Below, piece by piece: positions 11,880 through 23,253 of a stretch of 64,000 nucleotides of DNA. Origin of the DNA: Gnetum montanum (lineage: Eukaryota; Streptophyta; Gnetopsida; Gnetales; Gnetaceae); NCBI GenBank assembly GCA_015680685.1, contig MNCI01015933.1, positions 320,476-384,475 of the forward strand. Direction: 5' to 3'. A program made the position numbers and the translations under genes. Each line of letters starts with the position of its first letter. The stretch's first letter is position 1. The notes beneath the pieces are model-generated. The model was not told the origin of the DNA and ran no database searches. It worked only from the letters and a program-made list of their open reading frames with translations.

Positions 11880-12225
11880 AGCTAAAAGGTGAGTTTTAGC
11901 TATTGGCTCTGGTATCTCATTGAGCAAAGTGTTCCATCGTTGGATGAACTTCTACATTGGCTCTAGGAATCCTTACTTGACCTTCATTCATTGGTTAAGC
12001 ATGGTATTTGGTTAAGGTTAACGAATTGAAAAATTAATTCATCCATGGAGGATAGGAATCCCTTGGCAAGGCATGGTACCAATCTAATGCTTGTCCTACT
12101 AAAGACATAGGGAAAATTCACATAATTATATGCAGCCACACTTGCAACAACAAGCACTTAGAGAAGAAGGTAATTAGATGTGTGTTTGAATCACCTTCAC
12201 CATTATACTTGGTGAATTGTCGCAC
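11880..12225 (-). pseudogene. Ty3/gypsy gag fragment
   Basis: Read on the minus strand from about 12225, the translation gives FTKYNGEGDSNTHLITFF, then a stretch ending in SLVGQALDWYHALPRDS. This matches the plant retrotransposon Gag core pattern: F.kY.G..Dp..Hl..f, then l.G.A..Wy..Lp..si..w. Stops and small shifts follow. No LTR, protease or polymerase is attached. It is a scrap of a different gypsy lineage from the tRNA-Asp elements in this window. Confidence 0.65.
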
Positions 12226-12262
12226 AAGGTAATTAGATGTGTGTTTGAATCACCTTCACCAT
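12167..12262. repeat. Two copies of a 37-bp direct repeat
   Basis: Bases 12167-12203 recur at 12226-12262 without mismatch, 59 bp apart. The copy lies in the gag scrap, with the duplicated piece placed just upstream of it on the coding strand. It looks like a local duplication made during break repair. Confidence 0.9.
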
Positions 12263-12721
12263 GAACTCAATCTTTATTTATATTCTTTTATAAATTTGGT
12301 GGTTCATGTTGTGTACATTTTTATTTCTATTTCCATTTCTACATTTATTTCTGTATTTGTAACTTCATTTTTCATTTTCATTTTTAGTAGGCCATTTTTG
12401 TCTATGTTTCCGGTAGGTCATTCTCAATAGGCTATTTCTGTTTACATTTTGAGAAGGCCATTTCTATCTATGTTGTCCTTTACATTTAGAATTCAAAACC
12501 ATTTCCATTTGACATTCCATAAGTCTTGGGTGATCGACAAGACCGTCAAAGGCATTCTTGATCTCATTTTTGTGGAGGCCCTTGGGATTTGGGGTTAAAA
12601 CTATTCTGGTGCTCAAATCTTTTAATTTCCCCCATTCTAGCAATTGAGATTTTCAACACCAAAAACCATGTAGACAATGATGATAGAAATCCAAGGAATA
12701 TTTTGAAAGATGACATTATTC
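12263..12721. other. T-rich low-complexity stretch
   Basis: Bases 12270-12480 are made of ATTTC/TTTTCATTTT-type repeats, with the phrase AGGCCATTT recurring three times (near 12388, 12430 and 12456). I see no gene. The rest up to 12721 is unremarkable. Confidence 0.6.
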
Positions 12722-14009
12722 TTACTTGTAAAGTTCCTTAGGTCCTTTTTCAACAAGATGTTCCATTCTTTTATGCCATAAATCAATACCTGAATTTAAA
12801 TCAATAACTGCAAATGCACTTAATTTCTGCTTTAACATCTTAGCTTCTAACTTATACAACTTGCTTATTTTAATTCCAAAAGCCAAAAGAGATGAACCAT
12901 GCAATATTGAACATTTTCCACCTCCAAAGATAATAATTAGTTTTGCATCCTCCAATTCACTTGCAAAGAAAATATTTTTAGTAACTGTTGGAACATAAGG
13001 TACCTTAGGAATTGATTTAATTGCTCCATTTTTAAACTAAATCTTTACCTTTCCATAGCCTATAACTTTGCATAAACCATCATTACCCAATCTTACCATT
13101 TCGAGATCAAATGATATATACTCACTAAACTAATCAACATGTAAAGTGTAGTGATGAGATGCACCCAAATCCACATACCATGAATACGTATTAGCATTAT
13201 CAAAAGATGAGACAACATACAAATCTCCCTCTCGAGCAAGAGGGGCTTGATCACTTTTTGATATATTACTCTCTTTGCCCTTTTTAGAGGAGCTTTATAA
13301 TCTTTCCTTACATGACTAACTTTACCAAAATTCCAACATTTAGGTAGCCTCTTTACAAATTTTTGAGGCTTATTCTTAAATTGAGGCCTCTTAACAAACT
13401 TTGGCTTTACATCATTTTTCATAAATAATACATTATTTTGAGGAGAAGAAGTTTTCCTTCTTGCTTCCTTAGACAACAATTGATCAATAATATTATCAAA
13501 AATAAAGTTGGTAGATGTATTACTTACAACCATCACAAATGTCTCCCATGAATATAGAAGTGTGTTGAGAAGTGTGATACACTGATCTTTCTCATCCATT
13601 TTCACCCCCATAGATTGCAACTAATGGACTAGTGTATTAAAGATATTCAGGTGTTGTGTAATGGTAATAATACCTTCAACCATTTTACAATCATAAAATC
13701 ATTTCTTCAACAACAACTTATTAGGGACTTTGTTTGATACAAAGTTTGCAATTTATCCCATAAATCTTTAGTAAAAGAAACATTTGAAACATTAAGCAAT
13801 ATTGAATCTGAAAGACATAAATGAATTATACCTATTGACTTCAGGTTCAACTTTTTCCACTCTTCATCAAACATTTTATTAGGCTTAACTTCCAAAATTG
13901 CACTATGCTAGTCCTTTTCAATGAGGAGAGCCTCCATGTTGATCTTCCATAATTCATAGTTGGACCCATTGAACTTTTCAATTTCAATTTTGGACAGAGA
14001 GCTAGTCAT
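12722..14009 (-). pseudogene. Ty1/copia Gag, protease and pre-integrase fragment
   Basis: The minus-strand reading starts at ATG 14009 with a Gag N-terminus of copia type (FNGSNYELWKINMEALLIEKD). A central Gag region follows (LWDKLQTLYQTKS; then ITLLNTLLYSWETFVMVVS). Next comes a zinc knuckle CWNFGKVSHVRKDYK, in which the second and last Cys of the CCHC are replaced by Phe and Tyr. The protease region follows near 13170 (MWIWVHLITT, frame-shifted where WYVDSGASHH-like sequence is expected). A GAG-pre-integrase block ends it (SGIDLWHKRMEHLVEKG, about 12735-12790). The frame is broken by at least two shifts and by stops such as TAG for CAG after LLIEKD. Integrase and reverse transcriptase are absent, so this is the 5' third of an element. 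Confidence 0.85.
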
Positions 14010-14053
14010 GATTTTATCTTGCAACTACTTGACAAAATAACAGTGGTCCATGG

Positions 14054-14071
14054 AACCTGGCTCTAATACCA
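14054..14071 (-). promoter_or_regulatory. Copia primer-binding site (tRNA-iMet type)
   Basis: On the minus strand the sequence is TGGTATTAGAGCCAGGTT, one transition from the TGGTATCAGAGCC complement of plant initiator tRNA-Met. It lies two bases inside the LTR end and 45 bp before the gag ATG, the normal copia layout. Confidence 0.85.
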
Positions 14072-14073
14072 AT

Positions 14074-14600
14074 TGTTATTCCCAATTTTTTGCACTAGCA
14101 TAGTATTAAATTTAAAGAAAGCTGCAAAAATTAAAAAATACACAGAGTTACCTTGGGAAAAACCTTCAAGGTGAAAAACCCCAGTGGAAAATCAACTCTT
14201 GGATTGTTAGCAATAGCATAGCTTCAAGATTGAAACACAAAGAGAATCAATGAGAACAATGGAGAAGAATTGCAGGGGAAGATTACAACTTAGGCATTGG
14301 CCCTTGTTATGTTATATTGTTGTGTCAAGGATGCTCCCTTAGAGCTCCTTATATATTGCTTGTGTTACAAAATAAACCCAAAAATAAAAAGGATAAGGTA
14401 GTTTATTTTGGTGCGAATAGGTAGAAATATCTGGAAAAAATCAAGAAAGATTTGCCTTCATCCATCTTATAGGGTATGCCCTAGCCTTTTCAAAATTTGA
14501 AACAGGGCTTATCCATGTGATTTTTCATGATTTCATAGTTAGCTACCAATTTGATTGTAATCCTCCTAACTTCCTATGTAGACTTAGCATTTGCAAGAAT
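14074..14600 (-). mobile_element. Copia 5' LTR, outer end uncertain
   Basis: The inner end on the minus strand reads ...TTGGGAATAACA directly before the primer site. A minus-strand TATATAAGGAGC element (about 14346-14357) is a fitting LTR promoter. I could not find a matching TGTTA outer end, so the right limit is a guess. No second LTR is present. Confidence 0.5.
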
Positions 14601-16002
14601 GAAGTTTAAATTTTAGCCAAAATGCTAATGTTATAAATTCAAAATGCTAAAATTTTACTAATATTATCAATTTGAAGATTATGAATGTATACCATTAATC
14701 TTTTTATGTTACTAGAAATAAAATTTCATCTTTACCATAACTTTCTATTTTAAATAGATTCGTCAAGATGGAAAAGTCCAACTTTATACCATGTTCTATT
14801 ATGCTTAAGAAAATTTGAAAGAGCTTTTGACCATAATACAAAATAGTTTTTAATATTATTTAATTAATAAACTTTACCGTTATGATGCATAGTAATTTCT
14901 CAATTAGAAAGGAAAGGATCATGATTTAACAAAGAAATGGGATTATGATTTTAAGCTTTTGTTAAGATACTAGATTATTTTGTAAGTTACATGATCATGT
15001 ATCACCTGCTTAAAATATGGTATATCTCTGGTAACCATTACAAATTGAATACATGCCAAGAGACTTGCAAAATGTCTTGTCGACTTTTCTTTGTAAAAAA
15101 CCTCTGTTATGAAGTACCACGCATCTCTTAAAAAAGAAAATATAAACACTTTTAAGTTAAACTGACATATTTTCTTTCTTACCAAATTCTTAATTTCTGC
15201 AAAAGAATTTAATAACTAATGAAGCTGGGTAGAATACCCGCTATGCAATGGTCCGACTTGCTGAAGGTCTTGAATGTTTAGAATAAGTAATGAAGAGTCT
15301 GCAGAAATATTTTAAAAAACAGTGACGATGATTACCTGAGAGTGCCTGCATAGAAGGCTGAAATAGCAACAAAATAAAAAGATAACCTTGTAAAGGACAT
15401 ATCTATGCAAATATCAAAGAAAGGTAATTGCATGGCTTTTGTACATGGGATTTTAAGCTAATCATTACCCATCACAGTATGTAATGAAACTCTCAAATTG
15501 ACACATCTTTGCTGGGCCATTTTCACTTCGCCGTAACAGGTTTCTTATGAAATCTCCATATAAAATGCTTGTACCGGCATGAAAAATACCCATTTTACTT
15601 AAAGTGTAGTAGAATCTTAAAGCTCAACTCAATTAACATAATATTTGGCTTGATTGTTTATTATGGTTAGGTAATCATCTCGCATATTTAATCCGAGCAG
15701 TTACTTAATATACAGTGCTTGTTAAGCACAGAAAGTTAGAGACAACTATGCTTGATGCACCAGATACTCATCTCTTTGATGTATAATGCTTTACCAGATT
15801 TTTAAGAAACCAGTTACTTGCATATTTAACCGTTAGACAGTTACAGTGCAAGTTATGCTACCTCGGTAAGAGATGTGCATGATTAAGAACATTAACCGAT
15901 AAGAGCAGAAACGGGTATATTTATCAAAAAAGTTCTCAACTGCCTTTTAGACATCAAAATTACAGAAGTAGATACAAGATTGCGAAGCAGACACGCAGGC
16001 AC
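14601..16002. other. AT-rich sequence, likely 3' flank of the gene at 16003
   Basis: No coding region, repeat or RNA gene that I can support. It lacks the TAG-rich decayed frames of the surrounding retroelements. Splice-like signals exist (for example CTATGCAG and CAGGTAAT around 15339-15355 on the minus strand), but nothing confirms an exon. Confidence 0.5.
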
Positions 16003-16474
16003 TTAGTTTCTTCCCATATTGTTACAATATTCAAAACATGGAGGATCCCTAAGTAGTACCTGAACTCGGCAGAAGCAGTTTGGATCTTGGCCTGAAATTG
16101 CAGGTGCAGATGCAGATACAGGCGAAGATACATAAGGTTTTTGTGCTACAGCGCTGGGTGCCAGGGGAGGATACATTACATCAGCGCAAGGGCGAGGACC
16201 TCCTTCAGCAACAATTTCCAGTGGCACAGGATAATGCACACACGAACGACCAAATCTACCATTGTTGGCATCATCGTCTCCTGATATTGCAGGTGCAGCA
16301 ACTTCATTCCAACGAGGAAGTTTTTATGTACATCTGGGCATGGATAAGGAGCTCCCTCTGCGATAATCTCAATTGGCACAGGATGGTGCACGCATCGTTT
16401 ACAGACACCTCTGACAACAACATAGTCTTTTGCTGCTGCTGCTCCATGAAACCCCACCAATATTGCCTCTGCAA
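16003..16474 (-). CDS. Unrecognised gene exon with duplicated Cys/His/Pro motif
   Basis: I do not recognise the family. On the minus strand an exon-like block follows a good acceptor (GGGCATTTTTGCAG, ending at 16475) and runs to a stop at 16003. It contains two copies of a 22-residue motif: CVHHPVPIEIIAEGAPYPC.DV (about 16308-16373) and CVHYPVPLEIVAEGGPRPC.DV (about 16179-16244). The phrase APAISG recurs after each. Between the two motif copies many codon differences are silent (TGC/TGT, CAC/CAT, GAG/GAA, GCA/GCT) and most others conservative (I/L, I/V, A/G), which is what selection on a protein leaves. The copies lie in frames offset by one base. The shift falls at a run of five A residues near 16295, where a sixth A would join them. 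The tail is Cys-rich (NCFCRV, CFEYCNN). A TATA box 1.3 kb upstream (17808) suggests a 5' exon and a long first intron. No start codon is firm. It could be a single-base pseudogene or an assembly error in a live gene. Confidence 0.5.
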
Positions 16475-16526
16475 AAATGCCCAGAATACACCTGATTTGT
16501 CAGGAATTGACAATGACTTTTATTAA

Positions 16527-17735
16527 ATATCAAAATACAAGTGCTAATATTGTTAATTAGAAAAGGCTTGAATATCTATAGAAGGTGAATTGTTAAATAT
16601 TGTCAATTATTAAAGATCTTAGAATGACTTTCCAAGAAAGTTTTGAAAGGTCTAAATCAAATCTCAAGATTACTTTAGAAAAGTTAGAGTAGAGTTGGAG
16701 AAACCATGAGACATCCATAGATTGATTTATAGATCGCTTGGTTGCTGTGTAAGCAACCACATGTATTTTATATATCGCTTGGTTGCTGTGTAAGCAACCA
16801 CATGTATTTATTGTAATGAAGATTAATAGAATTGCATTACCTGATCTGCTTTGGTAAGGGGTTGAGAGTCACTTTCTGTTTTATTATTTTTGTAATAATG
16901 ACATATTTTTGTAATAATGACATCAGATGTGTGGTTGATTTTTCTGGTTTATTGTGGTATTGTTTTTTCCTGATTTCTTAACCTCAGTTTTTCCAACATG
17001 ATTGCCATAAACAGTCTAGGAATTAGTGCATTCTTTAAAGGAAGATTTAGAGTTGTGGGTCTCGCTGTAATTTCAGAAAAATTTAGCCATGAACATAGCT
17101 GTTTCCTAACGCCATTGTCATGGCTTTCCCAGCTTCCCAGATGACATTGTTAATGGGTAAATGAAAGGCATAGAAGGGAAACACAAAAAATAAAGCATAT
17201 CACATAACATTGGTAATGGGTAAATGCGCAGGAGAGAAGTTAGCGAATAAATCATTTCAGCGCATCCATAGCATATATTAACGGCGTATGAAATCCAAAA
17301 CGCAATTTATGAGAACACAAAGCATTAGCCTAACAAAGTGCTACAGAACCATAATCTGAGTTATCCCTCTCTTGGTAAAAATACTGCACAAATAGCCTCA
17401 ATCATTCTCAAAACTCAAGATAAACACAGGACATCAGTGATTATAACAAAAAAAAGTCGGGCAAGACAAAACTGTCGGAACACTGGAACTGTTGTGTAAA
17501 AACTCAACAGTTCCTAACTAAGATCTTAAAGTAATCCCAGGAAAAAAAATTTCTGTAACACTAACAAAATAGACCAGATTTGCAGAAAAGAAAACAAAAG
17601 AAACCCACAACATCACTAACACAGCAGATGACAGGATAAGACGGTACACGAAAAAGAAATGAAAAGGACGGAATATCATTGAGGAATGAAAGAACAAAAA
17701 GAAGAAAAAACCACATGAAATGAGAAAGCATACCA
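16527..17735 (-). other. Probable first intron of the 16003 gene
   Basis: Between the acceptor at 16475 and a donor-like GTATGC at about 17735 there is no credible coding sequence on either strand. Two frames at 17518-17749 are hydrophobic but begin with TTG or lack context. The stretch includes the hairpin duplication at 16727-16808. Confidence 0.4.
16727..16808. repeat. Tandem duplication of a 41-bp hairpin unit
   Basis: Two adjacent copies of a 41-bp unit differ at only a few bases. Each contains GGTTGCTGTGTAAGCAACC, which can fold into a stem of six pairs (GGTTGC/GCAACC) with a 7-base loop. Confidence 0.9.
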
Positions 17736-17807
17736 CTGAAGTTTCGCAACCAAAAAGTTCACTCCCCTTCTAGCAAAAGATGCATGGATTGTGGTGACGC
17801 TACCGTG

Positions 17808-17815
17808 TATTTATA
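17808..17815 (-). promoter_or_regulatory. TATA box of the unrecognised minus-strand gene
   Basis: On the minus strand the sequence is GGGCTATAAATACACGG, a canonical plant TATA box in a GC-richer setting than its surroundings. About 50-70 bases downstream lies a short region that could be a non-coding first exon ending at CTTCAGTG/GTATGC. Confidence 0.5.
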
Positions 17816-18963
17816 GCCCTAGGGCAGCACTCTCTTAACCATCCATTAATTAGGGAAGGCGAATCCGCCGTTAATGAAAATGAGGCTAATAATTAGGTGT
17901 GACAAGGTTTCCCTCGTGGAAATACAAGGAAGATGGTTTAATTATTCAAAGACATTAGGATTTGGTACCATGGGCGGTGATCATGGATCCACCAATTAAT
18001 GGAGCCTCACTGCCGTCAACGGAAAAAAGGATGTAATAATAGAAGTGGTGCAACATTTACCAAAGATCCATCAGGATGTTTTACTTGTTAAAACCGTGGC
18101 CTTAGTCAAGTCAAATGTAACTTGTTAAAACCTTGAGCAGCAAGACAAATGTAAATGGTGCTAATAATTATGGTGTTTGCTTCCGAAGAATATAACTTAT
18201 TAATATTTTAATTATCACAACCATGTTGAGATTTATGATCATATAAACACCCTAGTAGTAACAAATATGTGTAAGAATTTTTCATCATTAACCAACTACC
18301 TACATGCTAAAGTAACTTTCAATGTAACAATGACTACTACTAAAAGAGTTAAAGTGGAGTACAATAAGTATATTGAAAGTAATTGGAGTAATAATTAGGC
18401 TGTGTATACACCAATGTTTCATAGGTCCAAGGGATGCAAGGACGTGGACATGCTGGGATAAATCTCCAAACGTGTTTGGGGATGGGATGGGGTTTTAGGA
18501 ACACTATGGGGACGTGATGAGCAATAGTTTTATGTAGATTAGATTATGTTTAAAAGCATATCAGATTATGGATAAACTTGTTGTAGATTGTGATTTATTA
18601 GGTTTTTACTATAATTTTGACCATTAAACATTTTCAAAACATTTTGCAAGAAAGAAAATAGCTATAAGGAGGATATAAAATGTATTTTGACATATTATAA
18701 TGTGCACCACATCCCACGTGTGTCTTGGGATGTTTTGGGACACATCCTCGTCCCAGGACATCCTAGATGTGAAATTTTTCATGGGTACACATCTCTACGC
18801 ACTGGTATATACATAAAAAATATAAACCTTATTTCAACAATGCTCAAATTTTTCTATAACAAGGTAGCATTGGTGTATTAGATGAAATAGGCTAAAGTGT
18901 AATAAAAAACTATCTAGAAATATTTAGTAACATCATTAGGAAAATAGACAATGAATCATCTTT
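17816..18963. other. Intergenic, no recognisable gene
   Basis: Bases 18420-18530 and 18700-18800 are G-rich with echoes such as GGGGATGGGATGGGGTTTT and CCCAGGACATCC. They may be an old transposon remnant, but I find no paired ends. The remainder is AT-rich. Confidence 0.5.
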
Positions 18964-19765
18964 TGTCAGGCCCCAATATCCGAGCCCATGATGCATTATC
19001 GGATATCTGATATTGCAGGATGCATGCCAACCTATAAATACAACACTTGGGCACACAATTCATCTATTCCACTTAGTTGTAGCGAAGTTCTTCTAGATTT
19101 TCCTTGTGAGAGCTAGAATATTTTCAGAGTGCCCGCAGTAGGAGTCAAAGAAGTGTATAGATCTTTATTCAAGCACTATTGTACTTGAGCACTTCAGCGT
19201 GGACAACAATAAAGATGACCTTTTTTAGTAAAACCTTATAGCACTTGGAATAGATTAATTGTTTCCTTATGTATTTATTATTTATGCAATCTCCTTTAAT
19301 GAATTTTAATTAAGCAATTAATATTGACTAAATAGCAAACATAAGCACGAGGACTTCAGGCATATGTTTAACACTTGGTAACCCTAGTAGCACTTAATGC
19401 TTGGTAATCTAGTGATGCTATTATGTGTTCAATATGTGTACAAAAAGTGGAAAAAAATGCCTATATTAGGATAAGTTAAGTGTTAGCTAGTTATTAGATT
19501 AGTTAAGCATTCAATTACTTTATTCTTGTTCTTAGGTGACTTAATCCATAAAAGACAAAATGATAAAAACTAGATGCCTCAGTTACACTTAACCATACAC
19601 CTGCACTTCACAAGTGGAACTGGGAAGACAATGAATGTAATAGTTAGATTCACATTCTTGAAACCGATGTACTTAGTGAGCTAAAGTCTATGAAATTCAA
19701 CTAGATTGCTTAGTGAACACTAGTGATTCATATGGTTGGGTGTAGGGACTACTCATTATTCATCA
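18964..19765 (+). mobile_element. Gypsy 5' LTR (element C)
   Basis: About 802 bp, starting TGTCAGGCCCCAATATC (which aligns with TGATGAGCCGCAATATT of the LTR at 29623) and ending TCATTATTCATCA. It has a TATA box (CCTATAAATACAAC, near 19033), CAATAAAG (19209-19216) and the lineage 3' block (GGTTGGGTGTAGGG). A primer-binding site follows it, so it is a 5' LTR on the plus strand. GATATC-like motifs lie at its start. Confidence 0.85.
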
Positions 19766-19766
19766 T

Positions 19767-19784
19767 TGGCACCATTGTCGAGGA
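19767..19784 (+). promoter_or_regulatory. Primer-binding site, tRNA-Asp type (mutated)
   Basis: The sequence TGGCACCATTGTCGAGGA differs from TGGCGCCGTTGCCGGGGA, the complement of the 3' end of plant tRNA-Asp, only by C-to-T or G-to-A changes, most of them at former CpG sites. It follows the LTR after one base. Confidence 0.85.
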
Positions 19785-19911
19785 CTTTAGTTAGCTACAT
19801 GCGCTATCTAGGAGTTAGTAAAAATTATTCAAATTTTTGTAACAAGCCTTAAGGTTGCAATAATTCAAAATAATTATTATTATTATAAACACACATTGGT
19901 ATTTTCTCCCA

Positions 19912-22490
19912 ATCTAAAGTTTTCTTCTTCTCACAAGGATGATTCTTTGCCCAAGTTGGAGCATACATCCAATCAACAAAGGAATGAAATGTCAAATCCG
20001 CTAGTACCTGAACAATGCAGAGTAGTATATACTTATCCTTATGAGTATGTGCAGACTTCACCTTCATCTTACATTAGGATGAATAGTTGCAATGGAGGAA
20101 CATGGAGGGCAACATTGTGTTGCTGCCTGATCGACTAGTTCATGCAATGCTATACCAAACTCTTATGAGGTTGGGCAACCAAGGGTTCAATGCTAAATAT
20201 GTTGTGTAGGACCATGACTATCAGGATTACCATCCCACCAAGGCATAATGCAAAAGAGATAGGCAAAAGGAGAGGTACTATGAAGCTTTGAAGTGGAAAC
20301 AATTCAATAATCCATTGTTCTTACTAAGCCAAAAAGATAGTGAGGATCCCTTATCTAGGGATTCTCAATTCATTCACTCTCCTTTCTTTAGCTTTGATGA
20401 ATGGGGCTTGAACCAAAATTTATAATCCACTATAAACAATCCTAGTTCAGGAAAGAATAGGTTCCATGATCATGGGAGATTCAAAGATGGGAATCATGGT
20501 AGGGACGAGGACAAGCATCATGATGATGATCATGGTCATGACCATAAAAGAGAGGGCAGAAGGCACTATGGTGATGCTATTCCTTCTTCCTCTTCATCTT
20601 CATCATCCTCTTCTTCCTCCTCTAGCTCTAATTGAAGCTATAGAGGACATGATTGTGATGGAGGTGATCGACGGGAGATTGTAGGGCCTACCGGACTAGT
20701 CAAGACTAGGGGCGTGGAAAATTAAGGAAGGCCCACCACCAAGAAATAAGGGACAATAGAGGACATCATGGCCATCACAAAAGCTATCATTATGATGAGC
20801 CTTTACTTGTAACTTGAAACATGCTAAATATTGTAGAGGTAGTGAGAATTTCAACAAGGCATGTGAAAGATAGTAGAATTAAGCAATTGGATATGAACAA
20901 TATCCCAAAGTTCGAAGGGGAATACAACTCAAATTTTCATAACCATCTTCAAGCCTTTCATGATGCCTGTGCCTTACAGTGTGGAGAACAAACGGCACAA
21001 ATTAAAGTTGTTCCCAAGGATGTTCATCAAGGAAGTTGAAAGTTGGGTATCAGTCCTTAGAGCTAGAATCAATCCACAAATGAAGTACAATGCTTAAGCT
21101 CTTTAATGATAGGTATCAAATGTACTCCCAAGTGTCCAACTTGAGAAAGGATATCCAAGGTTGGAAATAAAGAACACATGAACCCTTGGACATAGCCATG
21201 GGTAGGTACTATTCCCTCTTACACCAATGTCCTAGCCATGGTTATTCTTAAAGGGAGTAGCTTTGCCATATTGTAGATGGACTCCACACAAAAACATGGA
21301 GAACTCTTGGGGTTTATGCCCAAGGAAGGCTTTTAAAATTAAGGGTTCATCAAATTCAAAGGCTAATAGAGCAAGTTGCCAAGGAAGAAGGAGTTGAGAA
21401 AAAGGAAAAGTGCCAAGGAGTACAACCAGGACCCTTCCATCCACAAAAGGGAGGTTCGATTCTATGACAATGAGGAGGAGGTGTCACTAAATGAGGTGGT
21501 GTAGTGGAAGACCTTGCCAATTCAAAAATATATTTTTGAAATTTTGGCCAAGGTAGACCAAATGTGGAACTCTTTGGATGAAAAGTTCCAAATTGCTCTA
21601 AAAATAGTAGATGAAACCAAAGAGCAAAATAGTGATTGTGACCGCAGAAGAAGGAAGGAAGCTAAATGTGCCTACTAAAGGCGTAAGGGCAAGGCTACTG
21701 TAGTAGAGGAGGTTGTGGACTCTAAATCAGATGATGATGGTTGATGTGACATCTACCACTATGAAAATCCTAAGGGATGTTGCCTTGTTATGTCACACTT
21801 GTAGGATTCTAGGATGTATGCTATAAATCCTAGATTAGCCAGAAGGCAAGCATCCATAATGTTGTCTTATCCTCAAGGAAATTCCAAGATGTTCCACCAA
21901 CAACAAGATTACTATCTGAGTGGAGCTCCACCACAACTTTATGACTAGTATCAACAATGGCAGCACCCACAATTATGGGGGATGCCACCACCAAGGCAAC
22001 AATACCCTTATCGGTAACCTAATCCATATGGGTACTATGTTCAGTAACCCATTTCTTCACGTGACTCTTCTAGTCACAGTTCATTCTAGCATCACTACTA
22101 CCCTTCTAAATATTACAAAGCTCAATCTTCAAGAGGAGAATCCCCATTTCCTCATCACCCTTTTCATCCTTTTACACATGTCCCTCCACCCTCAACCCAG
22201 TTACCACCTACTCCATCAATGTAAGGCAAAGTTCTAGCCCAACTGCAATAACATAACACCACAAGGGTTGTTAACTTATAGCCAGCTCCTCAGCCGAGTG
22301 GTTCAAAAAAAATCCCAAAAAGACCATTCTTTCGAACCAATAGTCCTTCAAAGCCCTCACAAACATGCATAGCTAATAACCCTAGTTCTTACTCATCCTC
22401 TATATCTACATCCTTTAAGTCCCCTTCAAGAGAAACACCCCCCAAAGTGAATACCATCATGTTAACCCATGCGGTAACTGATTTGGAAGT
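19912..22490 (+). pseudogene. Gypsy gag and protease start (element C)
   Basis: The plus-strand translation parallels the better-kept gag at 45819-47742 block by block. It has an N-terminal piece (SSSHKDDSLPKLEHTS, about 19922) and a DHDYQDYHPTK block (about 20212). A charged Arg/His/Asp-rich linker follows, then the Gag core (RIKQLDMNNIPKFEGEYN, about 20875; LQAFHDACALQ). A decayed zinc knuckle near 21745 has lost its second Cys and its His. A Pro/Gln/Tyr-rich linker follows, then the start of the protease domain (IMLTHAVTD, about 22457). Numerous shifts and stops break it. At 22490 the 22491-30422 element interrupts it, and beyond that insertion the sequence is LINE-like, so the rest of element C is missing. 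Confidence 0.85.
22486..22490. repeat. Target site duplication GAAGT, left copy
   Basis: GAAGT immediately precedes the left LTR at 22491. The same five bases follow the right LTR at 30423-30427. This proves the 22491-30422 element entered as a unit. Confidence 0.9.
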
Positions 22491-23253
22491 TGATGAGTGG
22501 TGAGGTACCCCTACACTCAACCATACGAATACGAGCGTTTCACATGTGATCCAGTTGAACTCCAAGGACTAAGTGCTTATGCACCTTAATGGAACACTCA
22601 AGGTTAATCAATCATTGTCCTCCCAAAATTACTTGTATTGTCACGGTTGTATGGTTAAGTAAGCTTGAGGTATATGATTTTTTATAGCTTTTATCTTTTT
22701 AATGTCTAATACTAATAAGGGAAGGTAAAGAGAACTAAGTGACTAACTTACATTAACTATTCACTAACTAAGTTCTAATTGTTCCTAACACCAGTATCCG
22801 TTCCCACTTGCCGTACACATCCTGAACCAGTGCAACGATGTTGGGATTACCAAATGCTAGTCATTACTGGGTTACCAAGCGCTACACGCATGCTCGAAGC
22901 GGTCGTACTGAGTGTACTTAACTAAGAGAGTCAAAGGTTCAGAGGGAGATTAATTAACTAGGAAATAATTAAACATTCAACAATAATTAATTACTAATTA
23001 GCTTAATCCGTATGCTGCAAGGTTTATCATAAAGTTCATCTTTATTGCTATACACAAATGTGTGCTTAGGTACAATTTGCTCGAATAAAGATCTGTTCAC
23101 TCTATGACTCCTACTGCGGGCACACAAAAATTATTCTAACTCTGGAATGGTAAAACTGCAAGATTTTGGCTAAGGGTCTAAGTCTAACTATCTTGAACAA
23201 GGGAAGCTACCTCTTATTTATAAAAGATGATGCAAGATGCAATATCTCGTACG
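22491..23253 (-). mobile_element. 3' LTR of the 22491 element (cut by gap)
   Basis: It starts TGATGAGTGGTGAGGTACCC on the plus strand and runs 763 bp into the N gap. It matches the 5' LTR at 29623 throughout. The differences I noted are mainly C/T and G/A transitions, pointing to an old but datable insertion. Confidence 0.9.

Noticed and set aside
15342-15351. 10-nt microexon between CTATGCAG and GTAATC on the minus strand
   Set aside because: The splice signals are present, but nothing links so short a block to the gene, and such matches are common by chance.
16080-16526. 148-codon plus-strand frame over the unrecognised gene
   Set aside because: The silent-site pattern between the two repeat units supports the minus-strand frames, so this is antisense.
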